Assembly: GCF_003003795.1 (NCBI RefSeq)
Contig: NZ_PVWK01000056.1
Location: 16,479 to 80,478, forward strand
Reading direction: 5' to 3'
Source: Stenomitos frigidus ULC18
Lineage (GTDB): Bacteria; Cyanobacteriota; Cyanobacteriia; Leptolyngbyales; Leptolyngbyaceae
DNA: 64,000 nucleotides
A program made the position numbers and the translations under genes. Under the pieces are notes generated by a model, which saw nothing but the letters and a program-made list of their open reading frames with translations, was not told the origin of the DNA and ran no database searches. Positions 18,118 through 27,160 of this stretch are shown here, piece by piece (the stretch's first letter is position 1; each line of letters begins with the position of its first letter).

Positions 18118-19923
18118 ATGAGCCCCAGCCCAGCCGCTTCACTGTCATCGATCCAGATTGCTGCAGCCGACCAATCTACACGAGTAACGGCTGTGCCCCA
18201 GAAGCGGGAAGCATTGCTGGAACTGGTTTTAGATCACATGCCTCATTGTGTCTTCTGGAAAGATGTGAATTCAGTGTATTTAGGCTGTAATCGGCCTTGG
18301 GCAGAGCTAGTCGGCATTGCAGACCCTGCGACGATCGTCGGCAAAACCGATCACGATCTACCCTGGGCAGAGGGAGAAGCGGATTCCTACGGTGCGCGTG
18401 ATCGCCAGCTTATGCTAGCGGGTGAGCCTGACCTTCACAGCCTGACGAGCCGTCTGAAAGCCAATGGCGAACAACTTTGGTTCGATGCCAGCAGAGTGCC
18501 GCTTTTGGATACCAATGGTCAAGTGCTTGGCATTCTCTGTACCTTTGAAAACATCACCGAACGTCAGCAAGCAGCAGAAAAGCTGAACACCAGTGCCGAA
18601 CTTTTACAACTGGTACTGGACAACATTCCTCAAGCAATTTTCTGGAAGGATCGCAACTCAGTCTACATGGGTTGCAACAAGAACTGGGCACAGGCAGCCG
18701 GAATCAACCATTTTCAAGACGTCGTTGGCAAAACCGACTTTGAGTTATTCTGGACGCGAGAAGAAGCCGCATTGTACTGCGAGCAAGATCGTCAGGTGAT
18801 GGAAACGGATACACCCGTGCTCCACCTCATTGAACATCGGCTACAGGCAGATGAAAAGCAGGCTTGGATTGATGTCAACAAAATTCCCATTCGTGATGTT
18901 GAGGGAAACGTCATCGGCATTTTAGGCACGATCGAAGATATTACCGATCGCAAGCAGGCAGAGGTGTCGCTCTTGGCTTCTGAGCAGCAGTTGCGCCAGC
19001 GAACACAGCAGTTGGAACAAACGCTGCATGACCTGCAGCAAACCCAGGCACAGCTAGTACAGACTGAAAAAATGTCGAGTCTGGGGCAACTGGTCGCTGG
19101 TGTGGCGCATGAGATTAACAATCCGGTGAATTTTATTTATGGTAATTTGACCCACGCCAATACCTACACGAAGGATTTGCGGAAGCTCGTGCAGCTTTAC
19201 CAGCAACATCACCCCAATCCGGCTCCCGAAGTGCAGGCAGAAGCAGAGGCGATCGACCTGGACTTTCTAATGGAGGATCTACCCAAGCTCATGGCATCGA
19301 TGAAAGTGGGAGCAGAGCGGATTCAGCAAATTGTGCGCTCGCTTCGCAACTTCTCACGGACGGATGAGGCCGCAATGAAAGCGGTCAATATTCATGAAGG
19401 CATTGAGAGCACGCTGCTAATTCTCCACAGCCGCCTGAAAGACAGCCACGATCACCCCGACATTCAAATCGTTAAGGACTATGGCGAGCTACCCCATATC
19501 GAATGCTATGCCGGGCCGCTCAATCAAGTGCTGATGAATGTGCTGGCAAATGCGATCGATGCGCTGGATGAGGCGGTAGTCAGTGGTCGGTGGCCAATGG
19601 TCGATGGCATGAAGCCAGACAGTGGGAACGAGAAAACGGACAACGCACGCCCCACAATCACCATTCAGACCGAACAATTGCACGACGATCGGATTGCCAT
19701 TCGGATTCGTGATAATGGACCAGGCATGCCAGAAGCCGTGAGAACGCGACTGTTTGACCCCTTTTTTACCACTAAACCCGTTGGTCATGGCACCGGGCTC
19801 GGCCTTTCCATTAGCTACCAGATTGTGACCGAAAAGCATAAAGGAACGCTTCAATGCTTCTCAGAATTGGGACAGGGCAGTGAGTTTAGGATTGAGATTC
19901 CGATGCGGCAGAGTGAGGTGTGA
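18118..19923 (+). CDS. Two-PAS sensor histidine kinase
   Basis: This 601-residue cytosolic kinase has two tandem PAS domains (about 28-150 and 160-285) that are clear duplicates: both contain the FWKD.NSVY.GCN signature. A coiled coil follows (about 285-320), then a HisKA-type dimerisation domain with His331 in GVAHEINNPVNF and an HATPase_c domain (GPGMP, GTGLGLS) to the end. The HEINNP form of the H box is the class common in cyanobacterial PAS kinases. No receiver gene is adjacent, so the partner is unknown. Confidence 0.93.
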   Translation: MSPSPAASLSSIQIAAADQSTRVTAVPQKREALLELVLDHMPHCVFWKDVNSVYLGCNRPWAELVGIADPATIVGKTDHDLPWAEGEADSYGARDRQLMLAGEPDLHSLTSRLKANGEQLWFDASRVPLLDTNGQVLGILCTFENITERQQAAEKLNTSAELLQLVLDNIPQAIFWKDRNSVYMGCNKNWAQAAGINHFQDVVGKTDFELFWTREEAALYCEQDRQVMETDTPVLHLIEHRLQADEKQAWIDVNKIPIRDVEGNVIGILGTIEDITDRKQAEVSLLASEQQLRQRTQQLEQTLHDLQQTQAQLVQTEKMSSLGQLVAGVAHEINNPVNFIYGNLTHANTYTKDLRKLVQLYQQHHPNPAPEVQAEAEAIDLDFLMEDLPKLMASMKVGAERIQQIVRSLRNFSRTDEAAMKAVNIHEGIESTLLILHSRLKDSHDHPDIQIVKDYGELPHIECYAGPLNQVLMNVLANAIDALDEAVVSGRWPMVDGMKPDSGNEKTDNARPTITIQTEQLHDDRIAIRIRDNGPGMPEAVRTRLFDPFFTTKPVGHGTGLGLSISYQIVTEKHKGTLQCFSELGQGSEFRIEIPMRQSEV

Positions 19924-20012
19924 GGGGAGCGAAGGGATTTTTGAGTAGCGCTTTGGGCCGCTACGCTAGAGAGTTTTGAGTTTTGCATTTTGAATTCCCA
20001 CTCCCCTGCCTT

Positions 20013-20438
20013 CTATTCAGCCTCTGCCAACACCGCTTTCAGCGCCTCAATGCCGACCTGAGCCACTTCGATATCTTCTTCATCGCTACCAGAGCCGACA
20101 CCGATCGCGCCAACGACTTCACCATCAATGGTGATTGGGAGTCCACCGGCAATGGGTGCATAGCGCAGGCCAGTGGCTAGAGCAATGCCAACACCGAGTT
20201 CGGCCGGGAGTGTCCCAGTTTGCGTGCGATGAGAGGCGGCAGTGATTGCTTTTTGCATGGCGGAATGCTGGCTGAGCAGCTTGGCTCCTTCCATGCGCTC
20301 AAAGGCCAGCAAGTTACCCCCCCGATCGACAATAGCGACACACTGCGGCACACCCATTGTCTCAGCGTGGGCGATCGCGGCTCTTAGTACAACGCGTGCA
20401 CCTGCGATCGATAAATCCAAAATCTTCTTTACATACAT
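20013..20438 (-). CDS. GlcG/HbpS-family heme-binding-type protein
   Basis: The 141-residue single-domain protein has the GlcG/HbpS signature (PQCVAIVDRGGNLLAFERM and GAIGVGSGSDEED). Family members bind heme or small ligands or stabilise partner enzymes, and specific function varies. No signal peptide is seen, so it is probably cytosolic. It lies 128 bp downstream of the BMP-type binding-protein gene on the same strand, separated by an inverted repeat. Confidence 0.88.
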   Translation of the reverse strand: MYVKKILDLSIAGARVVLRAAIAHAETMGVPQCVAIVDRGGNLLAFERMEGAKLLSQHSAMQKAITAASHRTQTGTLPAELGVGIALATGLRYAPIAGGLPITIDGEVVGAIGVGSGSDEEDIEVAQVGIEALKAVLAEAE

Positions 20439-20474
20439 TCTGCATCAGCTCCATCGACGAAATCATTGCTATCC

Positions 20475-20547
20475 CCTGCTAGGGGCAGGTTTCGCACAAA
20501 TTCTCTTGCTACAACCGTGCAATTGCGCCTAAACCTGCCCTTACAGG
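20475..20547. repeat. Inverted repeat with 18-bp arms
   Basis: CCTGCTAGGGGCAGGTTT at 20475-20492 pairs, with two mismatches, with the reverse complement at 20530-20547. It could be a transcript hairpin between the two minus-strand genes or a small dispersed element. Confidence 0.6.
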
Positions 20548-20566
20548 CGTTGTGCTGGTTAGAAAC

Positions 20567-21754
20567 CTAAGTGTTCTTGGGATCGCCAAGGACGCCTTCG
20601 ACGAGCCAGTCGATCGTTTCCAGCTGCGGATCTTGCAGCGTGTACTGCTTTCCGGCTGGAATGACGACTTTGCCTTTGTTGTCCTTGAGTTCGCCCTTAA
20701 AGATTACTAAACTACCGCCGAGGAATTTTGCTTTTGCCTCATCTGCCGCTTTTTTAGCCGTTTCACTCACAGCGGGGCCATAGGGTGAATTCTTGCAGTA
20801 CTCTTCCTTCAGCCCACCGCGAATGACGTGTGGAATGCCGCCATTCATCAACGTCTTACCGGCACTGATCAGCTCTGCGTAGTTAGTATAGATTTTGGCC
20901 CAGTTCCATTCCACGCCTGTCAGGTAGCCTTTAGGAGCCAGACTGGACTGGTCAATATGGTAGCCGCAGGAAAACACACCCCGTTTTTCAGCTGTGGTGA
21001 TGACGACTTTCAAATTATCGACTCGGCTGATAATCACATCGGCTCCTTGATCAATCAGGCTGTTGGTGGCTTCGGCTTCCTTGACCGGCAGCGACCAATC
21101 GCCTGTGAAAATCGCCTGTACTTTTAGATCTGGCTTGACGCTGCGAGCGCCAAGAGCGAAGGCGTTGACTTCTCGGATCACGATCGGAATTGGTTTGGGT
21201 ACGACATAGCCCAACTTGCCTGTTTTTGAGGTGTAGGCTGCCACAATCCCGGCAATGTAGGCAGGCTCTAACAAATAGCCCAGATACGAACCCACATTCT
21301 TAGGGTGAACGCCTTCTTTATAGAGCGCACCGGGATGGAAAAACTGCACTTCGGGGAACTCTACCGCCATCTTTAAAATATGTGGATCGTAATAGCCATA
21401 GGAGGCTGGAAACAGGACTTGCACCCCGTTTTCCTTGATCATGTTCCGCATGACTTCCTGCACTTCGACGGTTTCGGGCACGCTCGCCTGATCCACCGTT
21501 TTGACCCCACTGACTTTGGCAACAGCAGCCTCGCCTTCTGCATGGGATTGGTTGTAGCCATAATCATCTTTAGGGCCAACGTAGATGTAGCCGATCGTCA
21601 ACGTTTTGACTGCCGTTGCGCTGGGGGCGGTCTGGGTTTGCGGCGGCGCTGGCGTACAGCCTGTCCAGAAACGCGAGGTGGCTCCAAACGCCCCTGCAGC
21701 GAGCAGACCCCGTATGACGGTGCGACGTTTGAGTGAAGAAGATCCGATCGTCAT
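20567..21754 (-). CDS. BMP/PnrA-family ABC transporter substrate-binding lipoprotein
   Basis: The 395-residue protein starts with a twin-arginine leader (LKRRTVIRGLLA) ending in a lipobox-like WTGC, so it is probably a Tat-exported lipoprotein. The mature part is a periplasmic-binding BMP family domain (IGYIYVGPKDDYGYNQSHAEG ... ), related to PnrA/Med proteins that bind nucleosides. An ATG at 21787 is in frame, but ATG 21754 follows AAGGAG at a 9-base spacing and gives the clean leader. The permease and ATPase genes are not in the window. Given rut genes nearby, a nucleoside or pyrimidine ligand is a guess. Confidence 0.87.
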   Translation of the reverse strand: MTIGSSSLKRRTVIRGLLAAGAFGATSRFWTGCTPAPPQTQTAPSATAVKTLTIGYIYVGPKDDYGYNQSHAEGEAAVAKVSGVKTVDQASVPETVEVQEVMRNMIKENGVQVLFPASYGYYDPHILKMAVEFPEVQFFHPGALYKEGVHPKNVGSYLGYLLEPAYIAGIVAAYTSKTGKLGYVVPKPIPIVIREVNAFALGARSVKPDLKVQAIFTGDWSLPVKEAEATNSLIDQGADVIISRVDNLKVVITTAEKRGVFSCGYHIDQSSLAPKGYLTGVEWNWAKIYTNYAELISAGKTLMNGGIPHVIRGGLKEEYCKNSPYGPAVSETAKKAADEAKAKFLGGSLVIFKGELKDNKGKVVIPAGKQYTLQDPQLETIDWLVEGVLGDPKNT

Positions 21755-21817
21755 GGCATGAGACTCCTTAAAGCAGCAGGGAAACACATGTAGCGTTCAC
21801 TTTTCGGCACAAAAGCA

Positions 21818-21836
21818 ACTGCAGAGGCTCTGCAGT
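21818..21836 (-). terminator. Perfect 19-nt hairpin between GNAT and BMP genes
   Basis: ACTGCAGAG, one base, then its exact complement CTCTGCAGT, followed on the minus strand by TGCTTTTG. It could end the upstream GNAT transcript or be an operator upstream of the BMP gene; the T-run is weak. Confidence 0.4.
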
Positions 21837-21864
21837 GAGGACACTTTATCACTCTGTCTGACCG

Positions 21865-22473
21865 TTAAACTGCTTTGAAAACCAATGCTTGAATGTTGTA
21901 AGACGGGTAGCGATCGAGCCCAAGGTTCACCCTGATGCTGTCCGGCACAGCCTTGGTAGGCACTGGCACAAACCTCAGGCGTGTGTAGAACGGCACTCGA
22001 TGGGGTTGACTGGCTAAATAGAGTGGCAGTATCGCTTCTTGAGTAAGCCGTTGCACCAGGCACGATCCGTGTCCCTGACCGCGCCATTGAGCATCAATGT
22101 ACACGAGATACGCCTCGGAATGGGTTTCGTAGCAAAAGAGTTTGGCGCATCCAATCACGTTGCCACGCCATTCAACCACCCAGACGTTTGAGAGCGATCG
22201 GTCAATCCACTGATTTGCTCGCAGTGCCAGGGCGAAAATTAGTCCCAGAGCCACGGCATGTGAGTAGAACCCATATAGGATCAGCACTAGCAAAAGGCCC
22301 ATAGCAACCGCGATCGCTCCCACCCCTTGATTAGGAAGTGGACGCGTCCACCAGGGTTTATGAGGCTGAAGCGATCGATAAAATTGGTCAATGAGTCGAT
22401 TAACGGCTCTGCGATCGCCCCTTGTAGCAGGACGAATCAGACATTGGGGCGATCGGGGAACATGCTGCACCAT
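21865..22473 (-). CDS. GNAT acetyltransferase with embedded membrane hairpin
   Basis: The 202-residue protein begins as a GNAT fold (CLIRPATRGDRRAVNRLID), is interrupted at about 50-90 by two hydrophobic segments (AIAVAMGLLLVLILYGF and VALGLIFALAL), then resumes with the WRGQGHGSCLVQRL acetyl-CoA motif. Membrane helices inside the domain instead of at an end suggest it acts at the inner face of a membrane. Similar cyanobacterial proteins exist but have no assigned substrate that I know of. The C-terminal part after motif A is divergent. Confidence 0.82.
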   Translation of the reverse strand: MVQHVPRSPQCLIRPATRGDRRAVNRLIDQFYRSLQPHKPWWTRPLPNQGVGAIAVAMGLLLVLILYGFYSHAVALGLIFALALRANQWIDRSLSNVWVVEWRGNVIGCAKLFCYETHSEAYLVYIDAQWRGQGHGSCLVQRLTQEAILPLYLASQPHRVPFYTRLRFVPVPTKAVPDSIRVNLGLDRYPSYNIQALVFKAV

Positions 22474-22583
22474 AGAAAAATAGAGGTTGCCAGTTAAAGC
22501 CCTCGCCTAAAGTCGCTAAAGTAGATCTATTGCGATCGGTAATCCTTTCAGGATGCCCAGGGTTTCTTTGAGAGGCACACGCT

Positions 22584-23795
22584 ATGGTTTCGACTTCCCT
22601 ATCCCCACACCCGATTGATACGTCGCGCATTCGCGCCACGATTCAGTCCTTGCAGCCTGAGCTAGTCGAGTGGCGTAGGCAGCTACACCAAAAACCAGAA
22701 TTGGGTTTTCGGGAGCAGTTAACGGCAGCGTTTATTGCTCAAAAACTAGAAGCATGGGGCATTGAGCATGAGACAGGGATTGCTCAAACGGGGATTGCTG
22801 CAATTATTCGGGGCACCCGTCCTGGTCGCGTGCTGGGGATTCGCGCCGATATGGATGCACTGCCCATTCAAGAAGAAAATACGGTTGCTTACAAATCGCA
22901 ACACGATGGCGTGATGCACGCCTGTGGTCATGATGGGCATGTCACGATCGCCCTCGGCACCGCGCGTTATCTAGCGCAACACCGAGACGCTTTCGCTGGC
23001 ACGGTCAAAATCATCTTCCAACCCGCTGAAGAAGGGCCAGGTGGAGCGAAGCCCATGATTGAGGCAGGCGTGCTCAAAAATCCTGATGTGGATGCCATGA
23101 TTGGTTTGCATTTATGGAATAACTTGCCGTTGGGAACGATCGGCGTTCGTAGTGGCGCGCTGATGGCGGCAGTCGAACTGTTTAACTGCACGATTCTGGG
23201 TAAAGGTGGGCACGGCGCGATGCCGCACCAGACGATCGATTCCATTGTGGTTGCCTCGCAAGTAGTGACGGCGCTGCAAACGATCGTGTCGCGCAATGTA
23301 GACCCGATCCAATCAGCGGTGGTGACGGTGGGCAAGTTACATGCGGGTACGGCGCATAACGTCATTGCTGCCACAGCCAAAATGAGTGGCACTGTACGCT
23401 ATTTCAACCCTCAATTTGATGGGTTTTTCAAGCAACGCCTTGAGCAAATTGTGAGAGGGATCTGCCAAAGTCACGGTGCGGATTACACGCTGGAATACTA
23501 CAGTCTGTATCCACCTGTGATTAATGATGAGCGCATTGCAGGTTTGGTGCGATCGGTGGCTGAAACGGTTATCGAATCTCCGCTTGGCGTTGTCCCGCAA
23601 TGCCAAACAATGGGCGGCGAAGATATGTCCTTTTTCCTTCAGGAAATTCCTGGCTGCTATTTCTTCCTCGGTTCCGCGAACGCTGACAAGGATCTGGCGT
23701 ATCCCCACCATCATCCTCGGTTTAACTTTGATGAAACGGCTTTGGGCATGGGTGTTGAAATCTTTGTCCGCTGTGTGGAGCAGTATTGCCGCTAA
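22584..23795 (+). CDS. M20-family amidohydrolase (N-acyl amino acid hydrolase type)
   Basis: The 403-residue dinuclear metallopeptidase-fold enzyme has the metal ligands in MHACGHDGH and FQPAEEGPGGAKPM, and the HHHPRFNFDE C-terminal motif. The lid/dimerisation domain is at about 195-300. It belongs to the HipO/AmhX/IAA-amino-acid hydrolase group, cleaving N-acyl (hippurate- or indoleacetyl-type) amino acids. The natural substrate is not deducible. It is transcribed convergently with intI and ends 284 bp before it. Confidence 0.9.
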   Translation: MVSTSLSPHPIDTSRIRATIQSLQPELVEWRRQLHQKPELGFREQLTAAFIAQKLEAWGIEHETGIAQTGIAAIIRGTRPGRVLGIRADMDALPIQEENTVAYKSQHDGVMHACGHDGHVTIALGTARYLAQHRDAFAGTVKIIFQPAEEGPGGAKPMIEAGVLKNPDVDAMIGLHLWNNLPLGTIGVRSGALMAAVELFNCTILGKGGHGAMPHQTIDSIVVASQVVTALQTIVSRNVDPIQSAVVTVGKLHAGTAHNVIAATAKMSGTVRYFNPQFDGFFKQRLEQIVRGICQSHGADYTLEYYSLYPPVINDERIAGLVRSVAETVIESPLGVVPQCQTMGGEDMSFFLQEIPGCYFFLGSANADKDLAYPHHHPRFNFDETALGMGVEIFVRCVEQYCR

Positions 23796-23855
23796 GTCTA
23801 GTTAGGATGATTGCTACACAGTGATGGTGATTGTGAATGCACGATCGGCTGGAAT

Positions 23856-24043
23856 GAGAAAGCAAACTCCCCTTTTGTTTGGGGGAAACACCAAAATGAG
23901 TACGCGATCGACTGAAATGAGTAAGCAAATGCTTAAAACAAGTAAGCATATGACCTTTTTGCTTACGGAAACTACTGAAACGAGAAAGCAAATCGCAGTT
24001 TGAGAAAGCAAACAAGCAAAATGAGAAAGCAAATAGCCATTTT
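23856..24043. repeat. 21-bp phased degenerate repeat array A, next to intI
   Basis: Units beginning GAG(A/T)AAGCAAA recur at 23856, 23898, 23919, 23940 (CAAG variant), 23982, 24002 and 24023: a 21-bp period with one 20-bp step and one or two decayed units. The unit length equals seven codons and both strands have short open frames across it, but neither looks like a real protein. It fills the spacer between the amidohydrolase gene and intI. Confidence 0.75.
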
Positions 24044-24079
24044 GCCCATTGAATCAGTCGTAAAAAGCAAGCGACGCTC

Positions 24080-25042
24080 TTAGTCGTCCAATGGGCTTCT
24101 CACGCCTTTTCCACCTCGGTTTAAAACGTGCGTGTAGATCATCGTTGTCTTGACATCCCTATGTCCCAACAACTCCTGAATCGTGCGGATGTCATACCCG
24201 CTCTCTAACAGATGAGTCGCAAAGCTATGTCGAAACGTGTGACAGCCAATGCGCTTAGTGAGCTTTGCACCCCTCGCCGCCTGTTTGACCGCTTTTTGCA
24301 CGCCACTCTCATGCAGGTGATGCCGACACATCAACCCGTTGCGTGGATCTTTGGCAACCTGACTAGCCGGAAACACATACTGCCAAAGCCATTCGCGGTC
24401 GGCATTGGGATACTTACGCTCTAGTGCAAAAGGCAGAGGCACGGCTCCAAACCCTCGACTCAAGTCCCGTTGGTGCTGCCGCTGTACACCCACGAGATGA
24501 TCTCGCAATTCCACTGCTACGCTCGATGGCAGCATCGTCACACGGCTCTTGCTACCTTTGCCGTCCCTGACCAGGATTTGCTGTTGAGCAAAGTCAACAT
24601 CCTTGACGCGCAAGCGCAGCCCTTCGATCAAGCGGAGACCACTACCGTAAAGCAGCTTCACGATCAGTTGATACACGCCATCACACAGGTGGATTACTGC
24701 TAATGCCTCCTGCTTGGTCATCACCGTCGGCACATACTGCGGTCGCTTGGCGCGAACCGCATCGATACCCATCATGTCCAGATTGAGCACCTCCCGATAG
24801 AGAAACAACAAGGCGCTGAGGGCTTGATTTTGTGTCGAAGCGGCTACCTGTCCTTCTACGGCTAGATGAGTCAGAAACGCTTCGATTTCAGCTTTGCCCA
24901 TCTCTTTGGGGTGGCGCTTATTGTGAAACAGGATATAGCGGCGAATCCACTGCACGTAGGTTTCTTCGGTGCGGTAGGCATAGTGCTTAAGGCGAATAGC
25001 ATCCCGCACCTGATCTAATAATTTCTTAGGAGGTGGCTGCAT
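24080..25042 (-). CDS. intI: Integron integrase (tyrosine recombinase)
   Basis: The 320-residue tyrosine recombinase begins [20 protein letters not shown], like IntI proteins. It has box I Arg in [16 protein letters not shown], box [17 protein letters not shown] and [15 protein letters not shown] with the nucleophile Tyr. The IntI-specific insertion that separates integron integrases from XerC/D is present ([10 protein letters not shown] ... DPR.G ... [16 protein letters not shown]). The frame is open to 25087, but ATG 25042 gives the standard N-terminus. All catalytic residues are intact. It is divergent from the cassette array, the canonical integron arrangement. Confidence 0.95.
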   Translation of the reverse strand: MQPPPKKLLDQVRDAIRLKHYAYRTEETYVQWIRRYILFHNKRHPKEMGKAEIEAFLTHLAVEGQVAASTQNQALSALLFLYREVLNLDMMGIDAVRAKRPQYVPTVMTKQEALAVIHLCDGVYQLIVKLLYGSGLRLIEGLRLRVKDVDFAQQQILVRDGKGSKSRVTMLPSSVAVELRDHLVGVQRQHQRDLSRGFGAVPLPFALERKYPNADREWLWQYVFPASQVAKDPRNGLMCRHHLHESGVQKAVKQAARGAKLTKRIGCHTFRHSFATHLLESGYDIRTIQELLGHRDVKTTMIYTHVLNRGGKGVRSPLDD

Positions 25043-25107
25043 AGAGATAAGTAGATGTACTGCGTGTCTAATAGTACATTTGCTCACCTCCGTAAGGAAT
25101 CTGAAAA

Positions 25108-25267
25108 TATGCGGAAAGTTTCTCGCTATTTAGCTTAAGCGGCGTATTATGCAGAAACAATCTGCATAAGTGGTAAATTTCGGGTGTTATGCCGAATCAT
25201 TCTACCTATCTACCCCAATTGGGATCTTAGGCGGAAAACTTCAGTCTATTAATAGTTAGACATCTCC
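25108..25267. repeat. Four 40-bp iterons in the intI-attI region
   Basis: Related motifs start at exactly 25108, 25148, 25188 and 25228: TATGCGGAAA, TATGCAGAAA, TATGCCGAAT and TAGGCGGAAA, each followed by TC and a CTAT-like segment. The interval is 40 bp each time, close to four helical turns, so all copies face the same side of the DNA. They may bind IntI or a regulator of intI and the cassette promoter. Confidence 0.7.
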
Positions 25268-25319
25268 CTTGCGCTGACCGAATATATGAATTCCCTATAA
25301 CTACCTTCGTTTTAGTGAT

Positions 25320-25344
25320 AGGAAAGTTAGAAGCGCGGTTAGGC
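25320..25344 (+). other. attI: Candidate attI recombination site
   Basis: GTTAGGC at 25338-25344 is a perfect GTTRRRY core at the upstream edge of the first cassette, with a related GTTAGAA 12 bp before it (25326). It has no paired second half, as expected of attI. It is about 300 bp upstream of the intI start codon. Confidence 0.65.
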
Positions 25345-25383
25345 ATGTGAAGAAGTACGCTATGAGTTGGTGGAGAAGGAGTT

Positions 25384-25890
25384 GTGGCAGTTAATAACGG
25401 ACTCATTATTACGCTCTTTATTCTAGTTGCAACAAGCCTAGCCGTTGGCTATGGTTTTGGCGTTAAAGCTCAACATTTTCCCTTTACCGCAGAAATTGGA
25501 TTTAGTGAGCAACAATGGCAATTCTTGCGGTGGTGGGTCAAGTTAGCCTTAATTACTGGGGTTTTGTTACCGATTTTCTTGTTTATTCAGGCTTGGGGAC
25601 AACCTTCCTTATTGATATTCTGGGGGAGTTACCTGCTGGTAGTAGCTGTGCAATTAATTTCGGAGCGTGTGTTTAGTCGGTGGTTAGTACCCAGTATCGT
25701 TGTACCCATTGGCTTTTTCTACACTGTTTTTCGGTTGTGGCAATTACTGGATGGATTCACACACCTACCATTGTCCCGTTTGGCATTGGTGGGTTTTGTT
25801 GGTGTTGTACTGTTCTGGGCTGCAAACTTGGCGATGTTGATGATGATGGCGATTCCAACGGTCTACCAAGGACAGAAACTTCAAGAGTAG
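25384..25890 (+). CDS. Cassette 1: multi-pass membrane protein, unknown
   Basis: The 168-residue protein has about five hydrophobic segments (about 5-25, 48-70, 76-95, 103-122 and 133-157) and no motif I recognise. The start is GTG 25384 behind a strong GGAGAAGGAG. It is the first cassette after attI, so it would receive the most transcription from any cassette promoter. A frame continues to a stop 67 bp before attC1. Function cannot be assigned. Confidence 0.75.
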   Translation: MAVNNGLIITLFILVATSLAVGYGFGVKAQHFPFTAEIGFSEQQWQFLRWWVKLALITGVLLPIFLFIQAWGQPSLLIFWGSYLLVVAVQLISERVFSRWLVPSIVVPIGFFYTVFRLWQLLDGFTHLPLSRLALVGFVGVVLFWAANLAMLMMMAIPTVYQGQKLQE

Positions 25891-25957
25891 ATTTTTAGGT
25901 TGAGACGGAGATCGCCTGCACTTAACAGATAGACTTAAGTTAAGAGAGGATACCTCT

Positions 25958-26044
25958 GTCTAACAAGCGCGCTGCACCGGAACGCCTCGATTTGGTTGTT
26001 GAATGGCAAAGATTATCTGCGCCCGGTGAGCGCGAACGTTATGC
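25958..26044 (+). other. attC1
   Basis: Bounded by GTCTAAC and GTTATGC, 87 bp. Inner arms GCGCTGCACCGG and CCGGTGAGCGCG pair except for one extra base, as in folded attC. Confidence 0.8.
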
Positions 26045-26143
26045 GGCTTCAAGCCTTAAGATTAATGTTAGTTTGATAGCTACGGATATTGGAATCAGTT
26101 ATTCGAGACAGCATAAACACTTTTAGTCCTTCTGGGTCTTACG

Positions 26144-26938
26144 ATGCAGCTTGAATTAATTTCGAGATCGCCTACAAATCACGAAAATGGCAATAGCATC
26201 TTATTCGTTCACGGTGCGTATCATGCTGCATGGTGTTGGGAAGAGCACTTTCTAGATTATTTTTCTAATTCTGGATATTTTGCCTATGCTCTCAGTTTAC
26301 GGGGGCATGGAAACAGCGAGAGCTTTGCACTTCAGAAAGTGGGTTTCAACGAATATTTGGAAGATATCAAGCAAACCATACAAAAACTTGGTCAACAGAC
26401 CATATTGGTAGGACACTCGCTTGGTGGAATGTTGGTTCAGAAATATATCGAGACAAATGCTGTACCTGCCGCAGTGATTATGTCCGCAACTACGCCACAG
26501 GGGCTGAATGCTGTAGGGAAACGTCTTCTAAGTCTTTATCCAATCAAAACTATGCAAATGCTTTTGACAGGCAATCCTAATACCTTCTGGCATTCTTCCC
26601 AAGTCATCCAAAATATGTTTCTATCCCCTGAAATAACTGAGGACAAGAAAAATCACTATACAAAACGGATTGTAAGTCAATCTGAACCGGGACATTTGAT
26701 GTTAAAGGAGCTACCATCTCTGAAGTTTAACCGTCCGATAAAACCTCAGCGTATATTGGTGCTCAAAGGAAAAAAAGATGCATTAATTCAAGATAGAGAA
26801 TGTAATATGCTTGCTGATATTCATCAAGTTCGACCTGTCTTTCTAGACCAACTTCCTCATGATTTAATGTTGGGGGAAAATTGGAAGCTTGCAGCAGACA
26901 CAACTTTGAATTGGCTACAAGCTGAAGGTTTGCATTAG
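26144..26938 (+). CDS. Cassette 2: alpha/beta hydrolase
   Basis: The 264-residue alpha/beta-hydrolase-fold protein has the oxyanion motif FVHGAYHAAWCW, the nucleophile elbow GHSLGG (Ser), an acid in the LVLKGKKDALI strand-turn and the final His in LPHDLMLGENW. The triad is complete. It resembles lipase, esterase or haloperoxidase-like hydrolases; the substrate is unknown. Codon use is much more AT-rich than in the flanking chromosome, in line with arrival as a cassette. Confidence 0.85.
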   Translation: MQLELISRSPTNHENGNSILFVHGAYHAAWCWEEHFLDYFSNSGYFAYALSLRGHGNSESFALQKVGFNEYLEDIKQTIQKLGQQTILVGHSLGGMLVQKYIETNAVPAAVIMSATTPQGLNAVGKRLLSLYPIKTMQMLLTGNPNTFWHSSQVIQNMFLSPEITEDKKNHYTKRIVSQSEPGHLMLKELPSLKFNRPIKPQRILVLKGKKDALIQDRECNMLADIHQVRPVFLDQLPHDLMLGENWKLAADTTLNWLQAEGLH

Positions 26939-26985
26939 GTCTCAATACCATGAGGAGTTGTATGTTTACTACGCTAGCGATCGCC

Positions 26986-27072
26986 GCATAACAAACCTAG
27001 TGCAGCGGATTGACCAAAACCGCCTGGTGTTGCTGCAAAGTCTCTGGCAACCGCTGACTAGGAACGTTCTAC
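26986..27072 (+). other. attC2
   Basis: Bounded by GCATAAC and GTTCTAC, 87 bp. Arms CCTAGTGCAGCGG and CCGCTGACTAGG pair with one extrahelical base. Confidence 0.85.
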
Positions 27073-27160
27073 TGCTTCGGTTAAAGGTTGAGACAGCGGT
27101 TTTGAGTTTGCAGATAATATGCAGAGATAATGCACTTTTGAAAGTAGGAGGCTGTTGATA

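Noticed and set aside
17964..18290. 108-codon plus-strand frame before the two-PAS kinase
   Set aside because: It overlaps the kinase start in another frame, is Cys/Ser-rich without a motif, and has no ribosome-binding site.
23814..24032. Short frames on both strands over 21-bp array A
   Set aside because: Same reasoning as for array B: periodicity keeps frames open, and there is no ribosome-binding site or recognisable protein.
25108..25267. 40-bp repeats read as a CRISPR array
   Set aside because: The conserved part is only about 13 bp and varies between units, there are four copies, and no cas gene is present. Iterons fit better.
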